From: Echria macrotheca
Taxonomy: Eukaryota > Ascomycota > Sordariomycetes > Sordariales > Schizotheciaceae
Assembly (NCBI GenBank): GCA_030411725.1
Contig: MU839828.1
Coordinates: 3,720,001 to 3,784,000 of the forward strand
Length of the DNA: 64,000 nt
Direction of reading: 5' to 3'
Every line of letters starts with the position of its first letter. Position 1 is the stretch's first letter. Of the stretch, positions 31,432-42,821 are shown piece by piece. The notes below the pieces were generated by a model. That model was given only the letters and a program-made list of their open reading frames with translations. It made no database searches and had not been told where the DNA came from. Made by a program: the position numbers and the translations under genes.

Positions 31432-33499
31432 TCAACCCGATCGAATCAAATCCGCCGCCTAGCATCGTCAGCAAACCAATCCGCAGAATAAGGTATAAAA
31501 AGTGGCAAACAAACCTTCTCGCCAATAGCATAAACAGTCTGACAAGTATTCGCCCCCGGAATCGTGGGAATAACACTAGCATCCACAACCCTCAACCCCG
31601 CCGTCCCATAGACCCTCAGCTCCTCATCCACCACCCCGCCCAGCTCGCGCGGCATCATAGCACACGTCCCCACAGGATGATAATAACTCGGACTGACCGC
31701 ATCGACAAGGTACGCGGCAAACTCCTCATCAGTATTCACATCGCTCCCCGGCGTGTACTCCACGGCGCCCCAGTTCTTCGTCAGCGGGTTATCAAAGTGA
31801 TAACGCCGCGTATACCGCAGAATCTCGGCCATAACGAGCCGATCGAGCGGGTTGCTCAGCACGCGATAATCGACTCTCGGCTCCCGACCGGCCGGGTCGC
31901 GGAGGTCGAGCGTCACGGTCCCGCGGGAGAGAGGGTGGAGGTCGATCAGCATGCCGCTGGAGGTGCCACCGCTCATGACTAGATTGTAAAAGGCCGTGTT
32001 GTTGTTCTGCATGGCGGATGCGAGCGAGGACATTTGGGCGGCGTATCCGGCTGCGACGGTCGGGTGGACGTCGTCTGGGAGGGAAGCCGTGTGGTTCTGC
32101 GCCGTGAGGAGGGACGCGAGTTCGGCGTGGCGGGGGGAGATTACGGGGAATGGGAGCCAGGCGGCGGCGTTGCCGGTTGCGAGGGAGTACGGGCCTGTTT
32201 TGTTGGCGGACCAGAGGGTGGCGGCCCAGGTTAGGAAGGTGATGTTGTTGAAGAGGTCTTCGGTTGAGGGGTGGAGGGTGAGGTTGCGGACTGGGAGATG
32301 CTTAGTTGATGTCAGTCGGGAGTAAATGCCAAGAAAAACTTACAGGAGAACGCCGCCGAGAGGACGTTGTGGTCCTGGAAGTTCTGTCCCACACCCGGCA
32401 GCTCGACGAGGGTGGTGATATTCGCTGCGTCCAGCGCTTTCTTCGGTCCAATTCCGCTGAGCTGCAAGATCTGTGGGCTGTGTATCGCCCCAGCCGACAG
32501 GATGACCTCCTTCTTCGCCCTGACGATGATCTCCTGCACCGTTCCATTACCCGCAGGGACGTTCCGCCCAGCAGGAACAGCCTGATACGCAACCCCCACC
32601 GCCCTCGTCCCCTCAAACAAAATCCTCGTCACCTTTGACCCCGGCAGCAACTGGTAGTTCGCCCTGTTCTTCCCATCGTAGTGTCCCGTCCTCGCATACG
32701 ACCTCGTCACAGTCTTCGGGTCAGCAAACTGCGGATACCAAAACACGCCCGTCCGTCCCGCGCCACTATCCCCAGGGAACTGAACGCCTTCCATTCCACG
32801 GAACGCATCCATCAAGACCGTGGTGGCGGGATACTGGAACGTCGGCCAGCTGGCGTACACACCCGAGGTATTTCCCCAGAAGGACTGATCGTACGTGATA
32901 TTCGCCGCGCGCGCAACACCCGCGTCCGGCGCGACAAAGTTGACCGCCCGCTTGAAATACGGCAGCAAACCCTTCCACGTCCACGACGACTTCCCGGCGG
33001 GAAAGAACGAGGCCCACCGGTCGTAGTCCTCGGCCGTGCCGCGGATGGTCATCATGGCGTTGATGGCCGAGCCGCCGCCGACGACCTTGGCGATGGACAC
33101 GGGGGACGTGCGGTTGCGCAGGTTGGTCTGGGGCACCGAGGTGATGCTGAACTGGAGCGAGGGATCGGTCATACCGCCTACGCCGCCGCTCACGGTTGTG
33201 ATGGAGGTTGAGTTGCCTAGGCGCTTTTGTTAGTGGCTGGCGCGGTGGTGATCAGCACGAAAAAAAAAGGGGTCATGGAATTTACTGAGTGGCCCATATT
33301 CCAAGACCAGAACCGACGTGTTGGGATCCTCGGTCAGCCGGTCCGCGATGGTCAGTCCGGCCGTCCCTCCGCCGATGACGATGTAGTCATATGTTGCGTC
33401 TGTCTGTCTCGAGACAACCGTGGCCGCGCCGAGGTGCGGATGTGCCAGTGCCACCACACCAATGCCGCCCGCGAGGACGATTCCGAGCTGGAGATGCAT
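31432..33499 (-). CDS. Secreted GMC oxidoreductase (FAD-dependent alcohol/aldehyde oxidase family)
   Basis: Four exons: 33286-33499, 32344-33216, 31515-32290, 31432-31458; introns of 69, 53 and 56 nt with standard signals; 629 residues. Signal peptide MHLQLGIVLAGGIGVVALA. FAD-binding YDYIVIGGGTAGLTIADRL at 38-56, then VLVLEYGPL; GMC signature VVGGGSAINAMMTIRG; second signature GAIHSPQILQLSGIG. The catalytic base is in YYHPVGTCAM (His567), and the second active-site position is Asn610 in GANTCQTVYAIGEK, where many relatives have His. The tiny last exon completes the usual ending (AADLIRSG). Likely an extracellular oxidase making H2O2; substrate unknown. Confidence 0.9.
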
Positions 33500-34246
33500 C
33501 GTCTACTTTGCTTTTCTCTACCTCCCAAGCGTGGTGCCCGATCAAGTGTGAAACTTGTGTCTCGGTCAGAATATTTCTAGGCCAAGAAAAAAAAAATTGT
33601 CGGAACACGCAGACAGAAAAACTGCCGTCTCTGATTGCCCTAGCGATACAACCCTGACGCCATTATTCCCGTAAGGAACTGCTCAGCAGAAACAAAACAG
33701 GCTGAACCTTCCCCGGACGGGCCGGCCTCCAATTCCTTGGTAACAGAACAGCCGGCTCGGATCACGGATCTGACGTTTAATATCACTACGTCAAAAGGTG
33801 CCATGGAATGTAAAGTGACGCCGAGGCGGGGATGTCTCAAATCTGGAGCTGTATGTAGTAGCCTGCAGGGCGGGGCGGTACAATGACCAACGGGGAATTA
33901 ATTATACAGCTTTAGCCGTTCCCTTTTTTTTCTTGGGTAACGGTCGGAAAATAAATCTGGGGATGGGAAACTCGGCAGGACAAAAGGCGGGGTGCGTCAA
34001 CAAGAAAGTAGAAAACCCGTGCAACTGCCGAGATCTCGAGATGCGGACATGGTTTGGAACAGAGAGAATACTAACATGGACAGATGACCGAGTCTTTCTA
34101 ATATTGGGGATGCTAAACCGTGCCCCACGGACCAAAACACGCAACGACGTATCCAAGGTATTCTTTTAATAACTGAAGCATTACCATTATTGTAATTGTG
34201 TGTGAATGAATACATTCTCTGCCCAATAAACCTTCCCTGGGATGGA
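33500..34246. other. Intergenic region, no supported gene
   Basis: Only short unsupported frames. It is the promoter of the GMC oxidase gene on one side and the 3' flank of the Ser/Thr-rich gene on the other. Confidence 0.5.
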
Positions 34247-35532
34247 CTAGATCCTGTCCGCGATGGGCAGCACCTGCTGGCAGTTGGTAACATCATTCCC
34301 CCCCAGGTCTGCCGTAAGCTTAAACCCACCGCTGCAGTCCAACATGATCTGCTTATTCCCAGCCTTGAGAGTCAGGCGCCTCGAGTCCGGATCAACGCAG
34401 CCGGTGACGAACTCCCATGCGCCTGCGTTGCTGCTCACGACAACGGGAGCAAGGTTTGCGACGACAAAAATCGGCATATAGGTGGTGGAAGTCGGCTGGG
34501 CGAGGAGAACGAGGTCATTGTAGCTCAGGTGTAGTACACCGTCATCGTCAAGTTCCCAGACCACAACGTTGCCGTCCAGACCCCCCGTGTTCGAGGTCCA
34601 ACTCGGGAGGACCTGGCCGTTCGCACCTACGAGTCCGTACATGTAGGAATAGCTACTGCCGACTTGTGCCTTGATTGTGAACGACCCCAGACCAGCTCCT
34701 TTGAGGCACACGGCGGCGGACGGGGTGGCCGTGGTCACGGTGGTGGTCGTTGCGGAGACCGTCGCGACCGCCGTAGAGGTTTCGGTTGCAGTCAGCGGGT
34801 CTACCTCTGTTGTCGTCTCTGAGACGGTCTCGGTGACCGAGTCAGTCGCGACGGTGGTGGTGGAGACCGACGTGGTGACGGTGGAAAGAACTGGCGTGGT
34901 CGAGGTCACGGTTGTGGTCACCAGGGCCGCCGTGACCGTAACCGTCGCAGGCTTCACGCCAGCGCATCGGCAGGCCGAGACGATGTTGGGCAGAGACGCG
35001 CAGGCCAGAGTGGCAAGAGCAGGGAAGGGAAGTTCATCGAACTTCCGTTTCGCGGGGGCCACTGTGGTGGTGACCAAAGTCTGCGTCTGGGTCTCGGTGG
35101 ATGCCACTGTGGTCTCGGTGGTTACTGATATTTCGGTTGTGGTCGTGGCTGTGGTCGAGGTGGTGTCGGTGAAATGCAGGGTTTCGGTCGAGGCCGTGGT
35201 CGTCTCAGTCGATGTCAACACCTGGATATCGGTCTGGGTTGTGTACTCGGAGAGCGGCTCGGTTGCCGTTTCTGTGAGGGTTCTGTTCCTGTCAGCCATT
35301 GTTGAGATGTCATCGAAGTTAGGACTTACACGGGCTGCCCAGTAACCGTCACGGTGAGATAAGCCGAGCAATATGGCAGTCCGTGGGCCGAGATCTCTGC
35401 GCATTGTTAGTCCATCTCTTCATCTCGAGCCAGGTGAACAAGCGTACCCTCATAGCACTGGTCTTTCTTGCAAGAGCACTTTGCGGCCGCCAACCCGGCG
35501 AGGGCCGCCACGAAAGCGAAAGAAACCTTCAT
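34247..35532 (-). CDS. Secreted Ser/Thr-rich cell-surface protein
   Basis: Exons 35448-35532, 35330-35396 and 34247-35288, introns 35397-35447 and 35289-35329 (41 nt); 397 residues. Signal peptide MKVSFAFVAALAGLAAA, then a short Cys segment (KCSCKKDQCYE ... LPYCSAYLTVTVTG), a long Thr/Ser/Val stalk rich in TTT and TETTT runs, and a Cys pair (CASLPNIVSACRCAGV) in the middle of the stalk. The C-terminal domain of about 150 residues starts at VCLKGAGLGSFTIKAQVG and holds two Cys pairs. This organisation occurs in fungal wall proteins and adhesin-like proteins. No GPI signal is visible at the C-terminus. The opposite strand carries a long Val-rich frame that is only its mirror image. Confidence 0.75.
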
Positions 35533-36420
35533 CGTGGGAAAGACGGTCGAGAAAGGAACGACAACCCTGCGTAACGAGTGACAGAGCTGATGGACCAAAA
35601 GACAGACAGAATGCCGCGGGCGTCGACATCACTTGTAGGTTGTCTCCGAGTGACTCGATTCCAATCAATGACAATCCGGGCCTGGCATCCGAATCCGTCC
35701 AGCGGATGCAGCTGTATATTTCTGGCATGGTCGCCATGATAGTCGCCAGCTGAGATGCTGACAGCTGAGCTGCCGTCCGGGATTGGGATCCTGGATCGAG
35801 CAATGTTCCAGACCCGGATGGTTCCGAGCCGTGTTGCTGCAGGGGGCTTGGTGCCTGCAGATGGTGCAAACAAGCCTTTCAGCGCTACTCACCCTTGTTG
35901 GCGCTCGTTAGCACCTCGATAGTGGAAAAAGACAGCCTCAGCTGTGCTCCACATATGTTGATGCTTGAATCCATCGGAAAAATTGTCTCCAGAGAGTGTT
36001 GAGCGCCGAGGCGCAACATGTTGATTGGCCCTTGAACGAAAAAGGATTTAGTTATCCTCTTCCTAGTCAAGTTGCGCTCAATCCGAGAGGAAGCGAGCTC
36101 CTGAGCCTGGAAGGGTGCCGACCGAGTTGGGGTTGCCAAGCAAATACTTCGAGTTCTAGGGCGCCAAGCAAAACAGTATCAGGAGATCGCGCAGGACATT
36201 GTGCAAGATTGAAATTGAAATCATTGGAGCGATTCTCGCCTGAATTGAACCGAACGTTCTTTCCCAGATTGTTATCAGACAAATTTTGCAACGATTTGCG
36301 ATGGTCGCTTCCCAACTTGAACATGACGCTGCGTTTAGATACTGCTAACAAGGAGACCAGAAAGCAGCCGGTCGACACCATGTGCTTGTCCTCTGACTTC
36401 CGGAAGAACACACATGCATC
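35533..36420. other. Intergenic region, no supported gene
   Basis: Frames on both strands are short and lack domain or signal-peptide support. Confidence 0.5.
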
Positions 36421-38020
36421 TCACACCTCCCGAGGCAATTTGAAGCCCGACGCAGGATCAGAAAACAACCCGTGGGGATCAACCCTGGCCTTGACCCTTC
36501 TCAGGCGCGCCAAACTGTCCGGCCCGTATCCTGCCAGCGGATCCTGCGACCTGCCGGCATAGTTCAGATAAACAAAGGGGTCGTACAGGCCCCTTTTCTT
36601 CGCCTCGTCCTCGACGCCCCCGATGAGCGCGTCCACAACCTCCTGGGCCTCTTCGTCCGCCGCACTATCCGTCCATGCGATGGTGCTGAGTACCATCACG
36701 TACGGACCTTCCTTGCCCTCGAACCCGAGCGAGTTTCTGTTCGATCGAGGGCTGTTATAAAAGTGGGGTGGGAGCGGATGCAGCGACAGTCCGCCGGTCA
36801 CCAGGCTGGGGATGGCCTCCATGCGGTCGGTCATGGACTTCCAGTGGAGGTAGGTTGCGTTGATCATGGGCAGAGTTGACTTGAAGATGGTCACCTTCCA
36901 GACCTGCCTGTGGAACTCATTAGCATCGCGTGGGACGAACAATCAGTCAACAGATATACTCACCGCAGACCATCCGGATTGGTGGAGCCCATCTCGTCGG
37001 CGTGCGAGCTCATGGGAGCTATCCGGCCGGAATTCGGTTGCAAAGCAGGCAACGCATCAAGCTCGGCAAACACAGGTGGATTCTCCACGCCTTCCTTGGT
37101 ATATATCGTCCCCACGAAGAGCACGCTGCCGTACCCGGCAGCCGTGGCAAAACTCATGATGAGAGACGCGTGCTCGTCATCTGCCCTAACGAACCGGTCG
37201 AGGAACTGAAGATGCCCATCGGCGGTACTGAGATCCCGGACCGTCGTACCGCCCCAGAACGGTGGCTGCGCAAACGTTTTCATGTCGACACGCGTGACCA
37301 CGCCAAAGTTGCCCGACCCCCCGCGCAGCGCCGCCATCAACTCGCCGTCTGACTCGTCGGTGACGTAGACGATGCTGCCGTCGGCCAGGACAATCTCAGC
37401 CCCGACGAGGCTGTCGCACGACCAGCCGTACCTCGGCGAAAAGTACGAGATGCCGCCGCCGAGGACAAACCCGCCCACTCCGACCTGCGCCGCCCGGCTG
37501 CCCGCCACCGATAGGCCGTGTTCCTCGAGAGCACGGTAGACCGGGCCCCAACGGGCGCCTACGCCGATTGACACGGTGGATTTGTCTTCGCTTAGTTGGA
37601 TGCTGTTGAACGCGCGCAGATCGAGCGTCACGCCGCCGGCGCTGTTGACCGTGCCGGGGACCGCGCTGTGTCCGCCGGAGCGGATCACAAATGGACACCT
37701 CGCTTGGGACCCTTTCTGACAATCACCGCGGGACGAGGAAGATGCAATAGTCTTGATGATGGTCGCCACTTGGTCGGTCGTGGTAGGCGATACGACACAA
37801 GCGGGTGATACCTCGCGCTGCTGGGCTAGGAAGTATGACTGCTGTGAGGCATTGTACCCGACGGTCTCTGGGAGTGAGATGATCCCCGCAGGTAGGATGG
37901 CCGCCAGGGCTAAACACTGTCATCCCGGGATCCGTATCAGCAATCTTGACGACGAAGAAAGAGAGGAAGGGTGTCTCTTACACATGCTGTCCCGATCGCG
38001 GCCGTAGTGTTAGACGTCAT
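36421..38020 (-). CDS. FAD-linked oxidoreductase, berberine-bridge (BBE)-like
   Basis: Exons 37982-38020, 36964-37916 and 36421-36907, introns 37917-37981 and 36908-36963; 492 residues. FAD-binding domain (PF01565 type): CPFVIRSGGHSAVPG with His96, the usual covalent-flavin position, GVTLDLRAFNSIQL, GGFVLGGGISYFSPRYGW and RGGSGNFGVVTRVDM. The BBE C-terminal motif YLNYAGRSQDPLAGYG is present. Such enzymes oxidise alcohols, sugars or alkaloid-like intermediates and often sit in secondary-metabolite loci. The 13-residue first exon (MTSNTTAAIGTAC) gives no signal peptide, unusual for the group; a missed upstream exon is possible. Confidence 0.85.
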
Positions 38021-38755
38021 AACTACTTCGTCCATACGTCAACAGTACAAGGATGTCCTGGGGAGAATACAAGAGTGCCCTCAACCCGATGATATATAGG
38101 TAAGGAAAGAGGTAGGATTGAGTGCTGTTCATCCTGAAGAAGATTCTTCCCGTTGATATACATGGGAATCCTTCATCCTTCGGACTTCTTGCCGTGTCTG
38201 ACACGGACGAAATTCGATCCCGCGTCCGGCGGCATGGTTTCTGACATCCGGGCGAGCCGCTCTTAGGTACCTGGCTTTTTCTGCGTGGGATCGAGGATTC
38301 CACGCTGGCAAAGTTACACCAGTATTCCCAGAGGATTCCTGGGCACTGCATGGTACATTGATACCTGCACAGAGGATCGCATCCGCTACATATGTGAAGA
38401 ATGTTCCGGAGAATACAACGTTCCGTCGTGAATTCCGTGACTGCCAAGTCCTAACCTGTAAAAGGAATACGTTTTGTCATGTTCTACCAAAGCCGGTTAG
38501 ATCGACTACTGTGTGTCCGTTAACTCGACGAACTCTAGGTACATGTAATCAATTGGGAAGGGGTCTTCTACCGGGGGCTCTAGGTCTAGTAAGCTACGGT
38601 AGGTACGGAGTAGGCAAGCCTCGTCTAAAAAGGCCAGAGTTAGTCGATCTTGCGAGGGACACAACTGATCTAACAACTCGGGAAAACGACAAGGAAATGC
38701 GCAGGGGACTGATATTCCGGATCAACAACTCTCACATCAACAAAGTCACAGGCGA
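38021..38755. other. Intergenic region before the initiator tRNA
   Basis: No supported gene. Confidence 0.5.
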
Positions 38756-38827
38756 AGCTCAATGGCGCAGCGGAAGCGCGCCGGGCTCATAACCCGGAGG
38801 TCACTTGATCGAAACAAGTTTGAGCTA
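38756..38827 (+). tRNA. Initiator tRNA-Met (CAU)
   Basis: A 72-nt cloverleaf without intron. The acceptor stem AGCTCAA pairs perfectly with TTGAGCT; the first pair is A1:U72, a eukaryotic initiator hallmark. D-stem GCGC/GCGC. Anticodon stem CCGGG/CCCGG around CTCATAA, with three G:C pairs next to the loop (GGG/CCC), and anticodon CAT at 38788-38790. T-arm ACTTG-ATCGAAA-CAAGT, with the initiator-type loop ATCGAAA instead of TTCGAAT. Discriminator A. Confidence 0.97.
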
Positions 38828-38838
38828 GGTAACCATTC

Positions 38839-38844
38839 TTTTTT
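38839..38844 (+). terminator. Pol III T-run terminator of the tRNA-Met gene
   Basis: Six T residues begin 12 bases after the tRNA 3' end, the usual RNA polymerase III stop. Confidence 0.8.
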
Positions 38845-38916
38845 CGCTGTCCGAGCGGTGCAAAGATCACGTGTCTTTGGTTTCGCATTTGACGCCACCA
38901 ACGCGCAAACTTCGCG

Positions 38917-39543
38917 ATGTTCGACTTGACCAGCGGACAGCCAGACCCAATACAGGACACAATGGACGCCCAACAACCCCCAAAAGACTCGGAGCAAATA
39001 GAACAGATGCGAGTTCTCGTGGAACGACTCGTGCAGGAATTACAACGAGCCAAATCTCCCCCGGCCCCGAGTCCCAAGCCGCCGCCGGTCCCCGAACCCC
39101 GCGTGTTGAAATGGCTCAAAACCATGATGCCGACCTTCATCGCCATCTTCGGCTTCGGCGGCCAGATCACCTTCACCGTGATCCCGACCATCACCAAGGA
39201 CGACGACGTGCCCTCGGCATGGGGCGCCGCCGAGGTCCGCGCGTTCCTCTCGCTGGCCTGGATGTTCTTCACGCTCGGGTTTGGTCTCTCGTGCGCCATG
39301 GCGCTGATCCCGGCGTGGGGAGACGACGACCAGGCGGCTATGGCGCGGCTGGATCCCAAGCGATACGAGCGCATTGTCAACTCGCTTTGCGCCGTGTTGC
39401 ATTTGTTCGCCGCGCTGGCGTTCCTTTTTGTCTCGCTTGTCGTGGCAGCCTATACGCCCGCGGTTGGCTGGATTAACGTGGGCGTGGCCGGGCTTGGCGT
39501 GTTGATCGCTGTTGTTGTCTACGTGATTGATACGTGGTTGTAA
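38917..39543 (+). CDS. Small four-helix membrane protein of unknown function
   Basis: Single exon, 208 residues. The N-terminus is a polar helix (DSEQIEQMRVLVERLVQELQRAK), likely coiled coil, followed by a Pro-rich linker (PPAPSPKPPPVPEP). Then come four membrane helices: FIAIFGFGGQITFTVI, AFLSLAWMFFTLGFGLSCAMALI, SLCAVLHLFAALAFLFVSLVVAAY and VGVAGLGVLIAVVVYVI. I know this coiled-coil/Pro/4-TM layout from uncharacterised fungal proteins; no function is assigned. It starts 90 bases after the tRNA, so the promoter must overlap or follow the tRNA gene. Confidence 0.7.
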   Translation: MFDLTSGQPDPIQDTMDAQQPPKDSEQIEQMRVLVERLVQELQRAKSPPAPSPKPPPVPEPRVLKWLKTMMPTFIAIFGFGGQITFTVIPTITKDDDVPSAWGAAEVRAFLSLAWMFFTLGFGLSCAMALIPAWGDDDQAAMARLDPKRYERIVNSLCAVLHLFAALAFLFVSLVVAAYTPAVGWINVGVAGLGVLIAVVVYVIDTWL

Positions 39544-40149
39544 GTCTCTCTCTCTTGCGTGTGTGAATGTCGCTGGTGCTGACCATTTGTGTCTACCTAC
39601 TGGATTAAGCTACCCCCTGTGGCGGGTTATGTTTGGGTTACCACCGAAACAAGAACGAAGCGGCCCTTAGTGTTCATCCATGTTTCTACGCACGAAAAGT
39701 TAGGCATGTTTTCTCTATTCTGAGGTCTATTCCGAGAGATCGCAGCGTTCCACCTCTTTGGGCTACCGTAATTTCCAAGAAACGTGGCTGGGGCGTCTTA
39801 TGCTGGGCGATCCCGTAACTCCGGATCGGAAGGTTGGCGCTGGCTCTCATCAGCTTGGCTCTGCCGCAGGATCAACATTTGATTGGTGGGCGGCGCATAT
39901 AGCCAGATCGGGACACCGCGTACAACCTAAAGATTTGGCTGACCAGATGAGCCACGCAAGGCAGTGAGATGAGAACGACGTCAATTTGCCTGTAGGGCTG
40001 CAGGGCTGACTTGTTGCCAATTGGAGTCTCGGACCGCTTGATCGGGATATATAAACAAGAGAAACGCTGGAAGACTCTGGATATGCCTCCCTCATCCACA
40101 TCAAGATTTCTCATCTTTTCTTTCCAAGTACATTCTCCACATTCTCGAC
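39544..40149. other. Intergenic region; TATA box upstream of the hydrolase gene
   Basis: No gene seen. A TATATAAAC box lies near 40047-40055, about 100 bases before the ATG at 40150. Confidence 0.5.
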
Positions 40150-41985
40150 ATGTTCATTTCTTTTCGGCATGCGGCTGCTCTCCTCGTCGCAGCACGGCTC
40201 CTCCCCGGGGTAGCCGGCGACTTTCTAGGACCCAGCTTCCCGGCCCCCTCCGACCTGACCAGTGACACAAGCTTGGTAAAAGCAGCATGGCAAAGCGTCA
40301 CGGCTGCGCTAGCAGCGGCAGGTCTAGGAGACAACGCCAAGAGCAGTCGCCCGGCGAATACAAGCTCTGTCCTCGGGGCGGCACAAAACATCACCTTTTC
40401 CATCGGCCTGTTCTCGCTGCACGACCCGGACACCACCTCGCTCCAGTTCCACCACACCTCACCCGAGATTGCGGCTTCAACCGTTGGCACCAAGAAGGTC
40501 GACAACAACTCCATCTACCGCGTTGCGAGCGTCACAAAAGTCTTTACAGCCCTAGCCGGTCTGCTATCCCTAACCGACGCCGACTGGGAACGTCCGCTCA
40601 GCGACATCTTCCCCATCCTCCGCAGCCAGCCCAGCAGCACGGATGATGTCCTCTCCACCCGCTGGGACAAAATCACCATGCGCACCCTAGCAGCCCAGCT
40701 CGGCGGCGTCCCCCGCGACGGCTTCCCAGGGAGCCCCGGCGAGATCGCCCTGCAGCTGTACCAGGCCAACGTGTCCACGGAAGCCCTCATGGCCGTCTCC
40801 GGCCTCCCGGCGCCAAACCCAGAAGCCGACCCGCTCGCCGCGCCCCCTTGCCTCGTCGCCTTCCAACAAGGCCGCGACTGCACAGCAGAAGCATACCTCG
40901 CCGGCGTGGCCAACCGCGCCCCGACCTTCTCCCCCTGGACAGGCCCAGCCTACTCAAACAACGGCTTCACCCTCCTCGGCCTGGCCCTGGCCAACGTGAC
41001 CGGCCACTCCGTCGCGGACCTTTTTCAGCAGAAAATATTCACCCCGCTCGCCATGGCCTCCAGCTTCTCCGACCCGCCGCCGCCCTCGCAGTTCCCCCGC
41101 GGCGTGATCATCGGCCCCGACGCGACGGCAACCGGCTTCGCGGCGCCGAACGGGCTGTTCGTCTCCTCCGGCGGCGTCTTCTCCACGACGGGCGACCTCG
41201 CCCGTTTCGGGGTCGGGATTCTTAATTCCAGCTTGCTTCCGGCGGAACGCACGCGGCGCTGGCTTAAGCCTGTGTCGCACACGGCGCGGCTGCAGTACGC
41301 TGTCGGCGCGCCGTGGGAGATTTTACGGTTTGTGGGATCGGGAGGGAAGGTTACGGATTTGTATACGAAGTCTGGCGATTCGGGGTTGTATAGCTCGTGG
41401 CTTGTGCTCGTCCCGGATTATGGGTTTGGGTTCTCGATTCTCTCGGCTGGCTCGGCTGGTGGGAGGGTTGGTGTTGTCGCGGCGCTTGCGGACTTGGTTA
41501 CCCAGGCGGTGTTGCCCGCGCTCGAGGGACAGGCTGCTGTTGAGGCGGGGGAGAAGCTGGCGGGGAGGTATCGCGCCGCTGATGAAGGGCTGAATTCGAC
41601 GCTGGTGTTGGGGGTTGTTAAGGGCACGGCTGGGCTGGTGGTGGAGGAGTGGATTAGTAACGGGACGGATGTGTTGCCTTGGCTTGCGAAAGTTGTCGGG
41701 CCTGGGCCGTTCCGGCTGTTGCCGTCGGTGGAGGATGATAAGGGCGCGAGGGTGGCGTTCCGGCTTGTTGGGTCCACGGATTCACCGGCTTTGGGTGACG
41801 GCGCGCCCGGAGCGCTGTTTGCGGCGCCGGGCATGGTTACGGCGGATTGGATTAGTGTTGATGTCAACACGTATTATGGTGCAGGGTTGTCGCTGTTTGT
41901 GTTTGACGTGGGCAAGGATGGGAAGGCGACGGCGGTGACGATACCGGCGTGGCGGGTGACGTTGACGAAGTCGGCGGGGAAGTAA
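40150..41985 (+). CDS. Secreted beta-lactamase-related serine hydrolase
   Basis: Single exon, 611 residues. Signal peptide about 1-23 (ALLVAARLLPGVAG). Beta-lactamase/class C fold (PF00144): nucleophile motif S127-V-T-K130 in YRVASVTKVFTALAGLL and the YxN motif Y268-S-N270 in GPAYSNNGFTLLGLAL. The third motif is probably in HTARL or SGDSGLYSS. A C-terminal extension of about 180 residues folds beta-rich (RYRAADEGLNSTLVLGV onward). Many N-glycosylation sequons. The fungal relatives include esterases and lactonase-like enzymes, some in secondary-metabolite loci. Not expected to confer antibiotic resistance; the substrate is unknown. Confidence 0.88.
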   Translation: MFISFRHAAALLVAARLLPGVAGDFLGPSFPAPSDLTSDTSLVKAAWQSVTAALAAAGLGDNAKSSRPANTSSVLGAAQNITFSIGLFSLHDPDTTSLQFHHTSPEIAASTVGTKKVDNNSIYRVASVTKVFTALAGLLSLTDADWERPLSDIFPILRSQPSSTDDVLSTRWDKITMRTLAAQLGGVPRDGFPGSPGEIALQLYQANVSTEALMAVSGLPAPNPEADPLAAPPCLVAFQQGRDCTAEAYLAGVANRAPTFSPWTGPAYSNNGFTLLGLALANVTGHSVADLFQQKIFTPLAMASSFSDPPPPSQFPRGVIIGPDATATGFAAPNGLFVSSGGVFSTTGDLARFGVGILNSSLLPAERTRRWLKPVSHTARLQYAVGAPWEILRFVGSGGKVTDLYTKSGDSGLYSSWLVLVPDYGFGFSILSAGSAGGRVGVVAALADLVTQAVLPALEGQAAVEAGEKLAGRYRAADEGLNSTLVLGVVKGTAGLVVEEWISNGTDVLPWLAKVVGPGPFRLLPSVEDDKGARVAFRLVGSTDSPALGDGAPGALFAAPGMVTADWISVDVNTYYGAGLSLFVFDVGKDGKATAVTIPAWRVTLTKSAGK

Positions 41986-42821
41986 TGGCTGGCATCGTTA
42001 TTGTTAATAAGACTCGTGTTATATAGACTGTCATCCTCGTCCTAGACCCTGAGAGTTTCGTGCGTTACCTTGGCTAGGTACCTAGTTGCAGAGGATGGCT
42101 TTGTAATTCTCTTCCAATAACTACCTATATATTTCCAGTAGCTAGCCCTATAAATCCAGTAATCAGCCTTATAATGCTGGATGTCCAGTAGCTACCTTAT
42201 CTACCTAGTTGGTCTAAATCACTGCCAATCCTCAACAGTAGGTATGTCCAGTGCAAGAGCCCTTTAAAGTGCAAGCGATTTACCGGTCTGGATTACTTGC
42301 AGGACCTGGGGTTCTCACTGTACTTCGGAGCACCCGGAGTGTTCCGCCTGCCAAGCTCCGGGCTCCGGTGGGCGTGGGGAAGCCGGACACCAAAAACCTG
42401 ACCGGCATTGACATTTTACCTGCAAACTTAATGAAAATGCGAAATCATATCCGAAAATTTGTACGCCAAGTTTCCGACGCAGAATTAGCCTCAGCAGACA
42501 GGTTTGCTTTCCTTTTTTTGTTCTTTTTTTTGTTTTTGTTTTGGATATCAGGCGAGAGCAATTCGCCAAGCTCAGAAGATTCCCGCGGGACGTTTGCTCG
42601 GGTCTTCTGTGGATTGTCGAAGGATCAGGCAACAGGGCGTCCACTCAGATGTTCTGGTTCGCCTTGCTGTGCCACATCCTCCCGCGGTGACATTGTTTTC
42701 CCAATTAGGTTCGACGCTGCGCTCTGCCCGAACCGACTCCGGGAATTAAAACCAACCCGTGAACAAAGTCTCCATACTCGTCATAACACCACCTTTAGCA
42801 TTGAAAACACCTGGAAGTAAC
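41986..42821. other. Intergenic region, AT-rich with CCAGTAGCTA-type repeats
   Basis: 42117-42245 contains several near copies of CCAGTAGCTA / CCAGTAATCAG separated by CCTATAAAT-like words. No gene is supported. Confidence 0.4.

Noticed and set aside
34671..35345. Long plus-strand frame, Val/Ser-rich, 224 codons
   Set aside because: It is the mirror image of the Ser/Thr-rich exon on the minus strand; repetitive Thr codons read backwards give Val. No start context or domain.
38878..39402. Antisense frames over the four-helix protein
   Set aside because: Lack the hydrophobic-helix pattern and a start context; the plus-strand reading is clearly coding.
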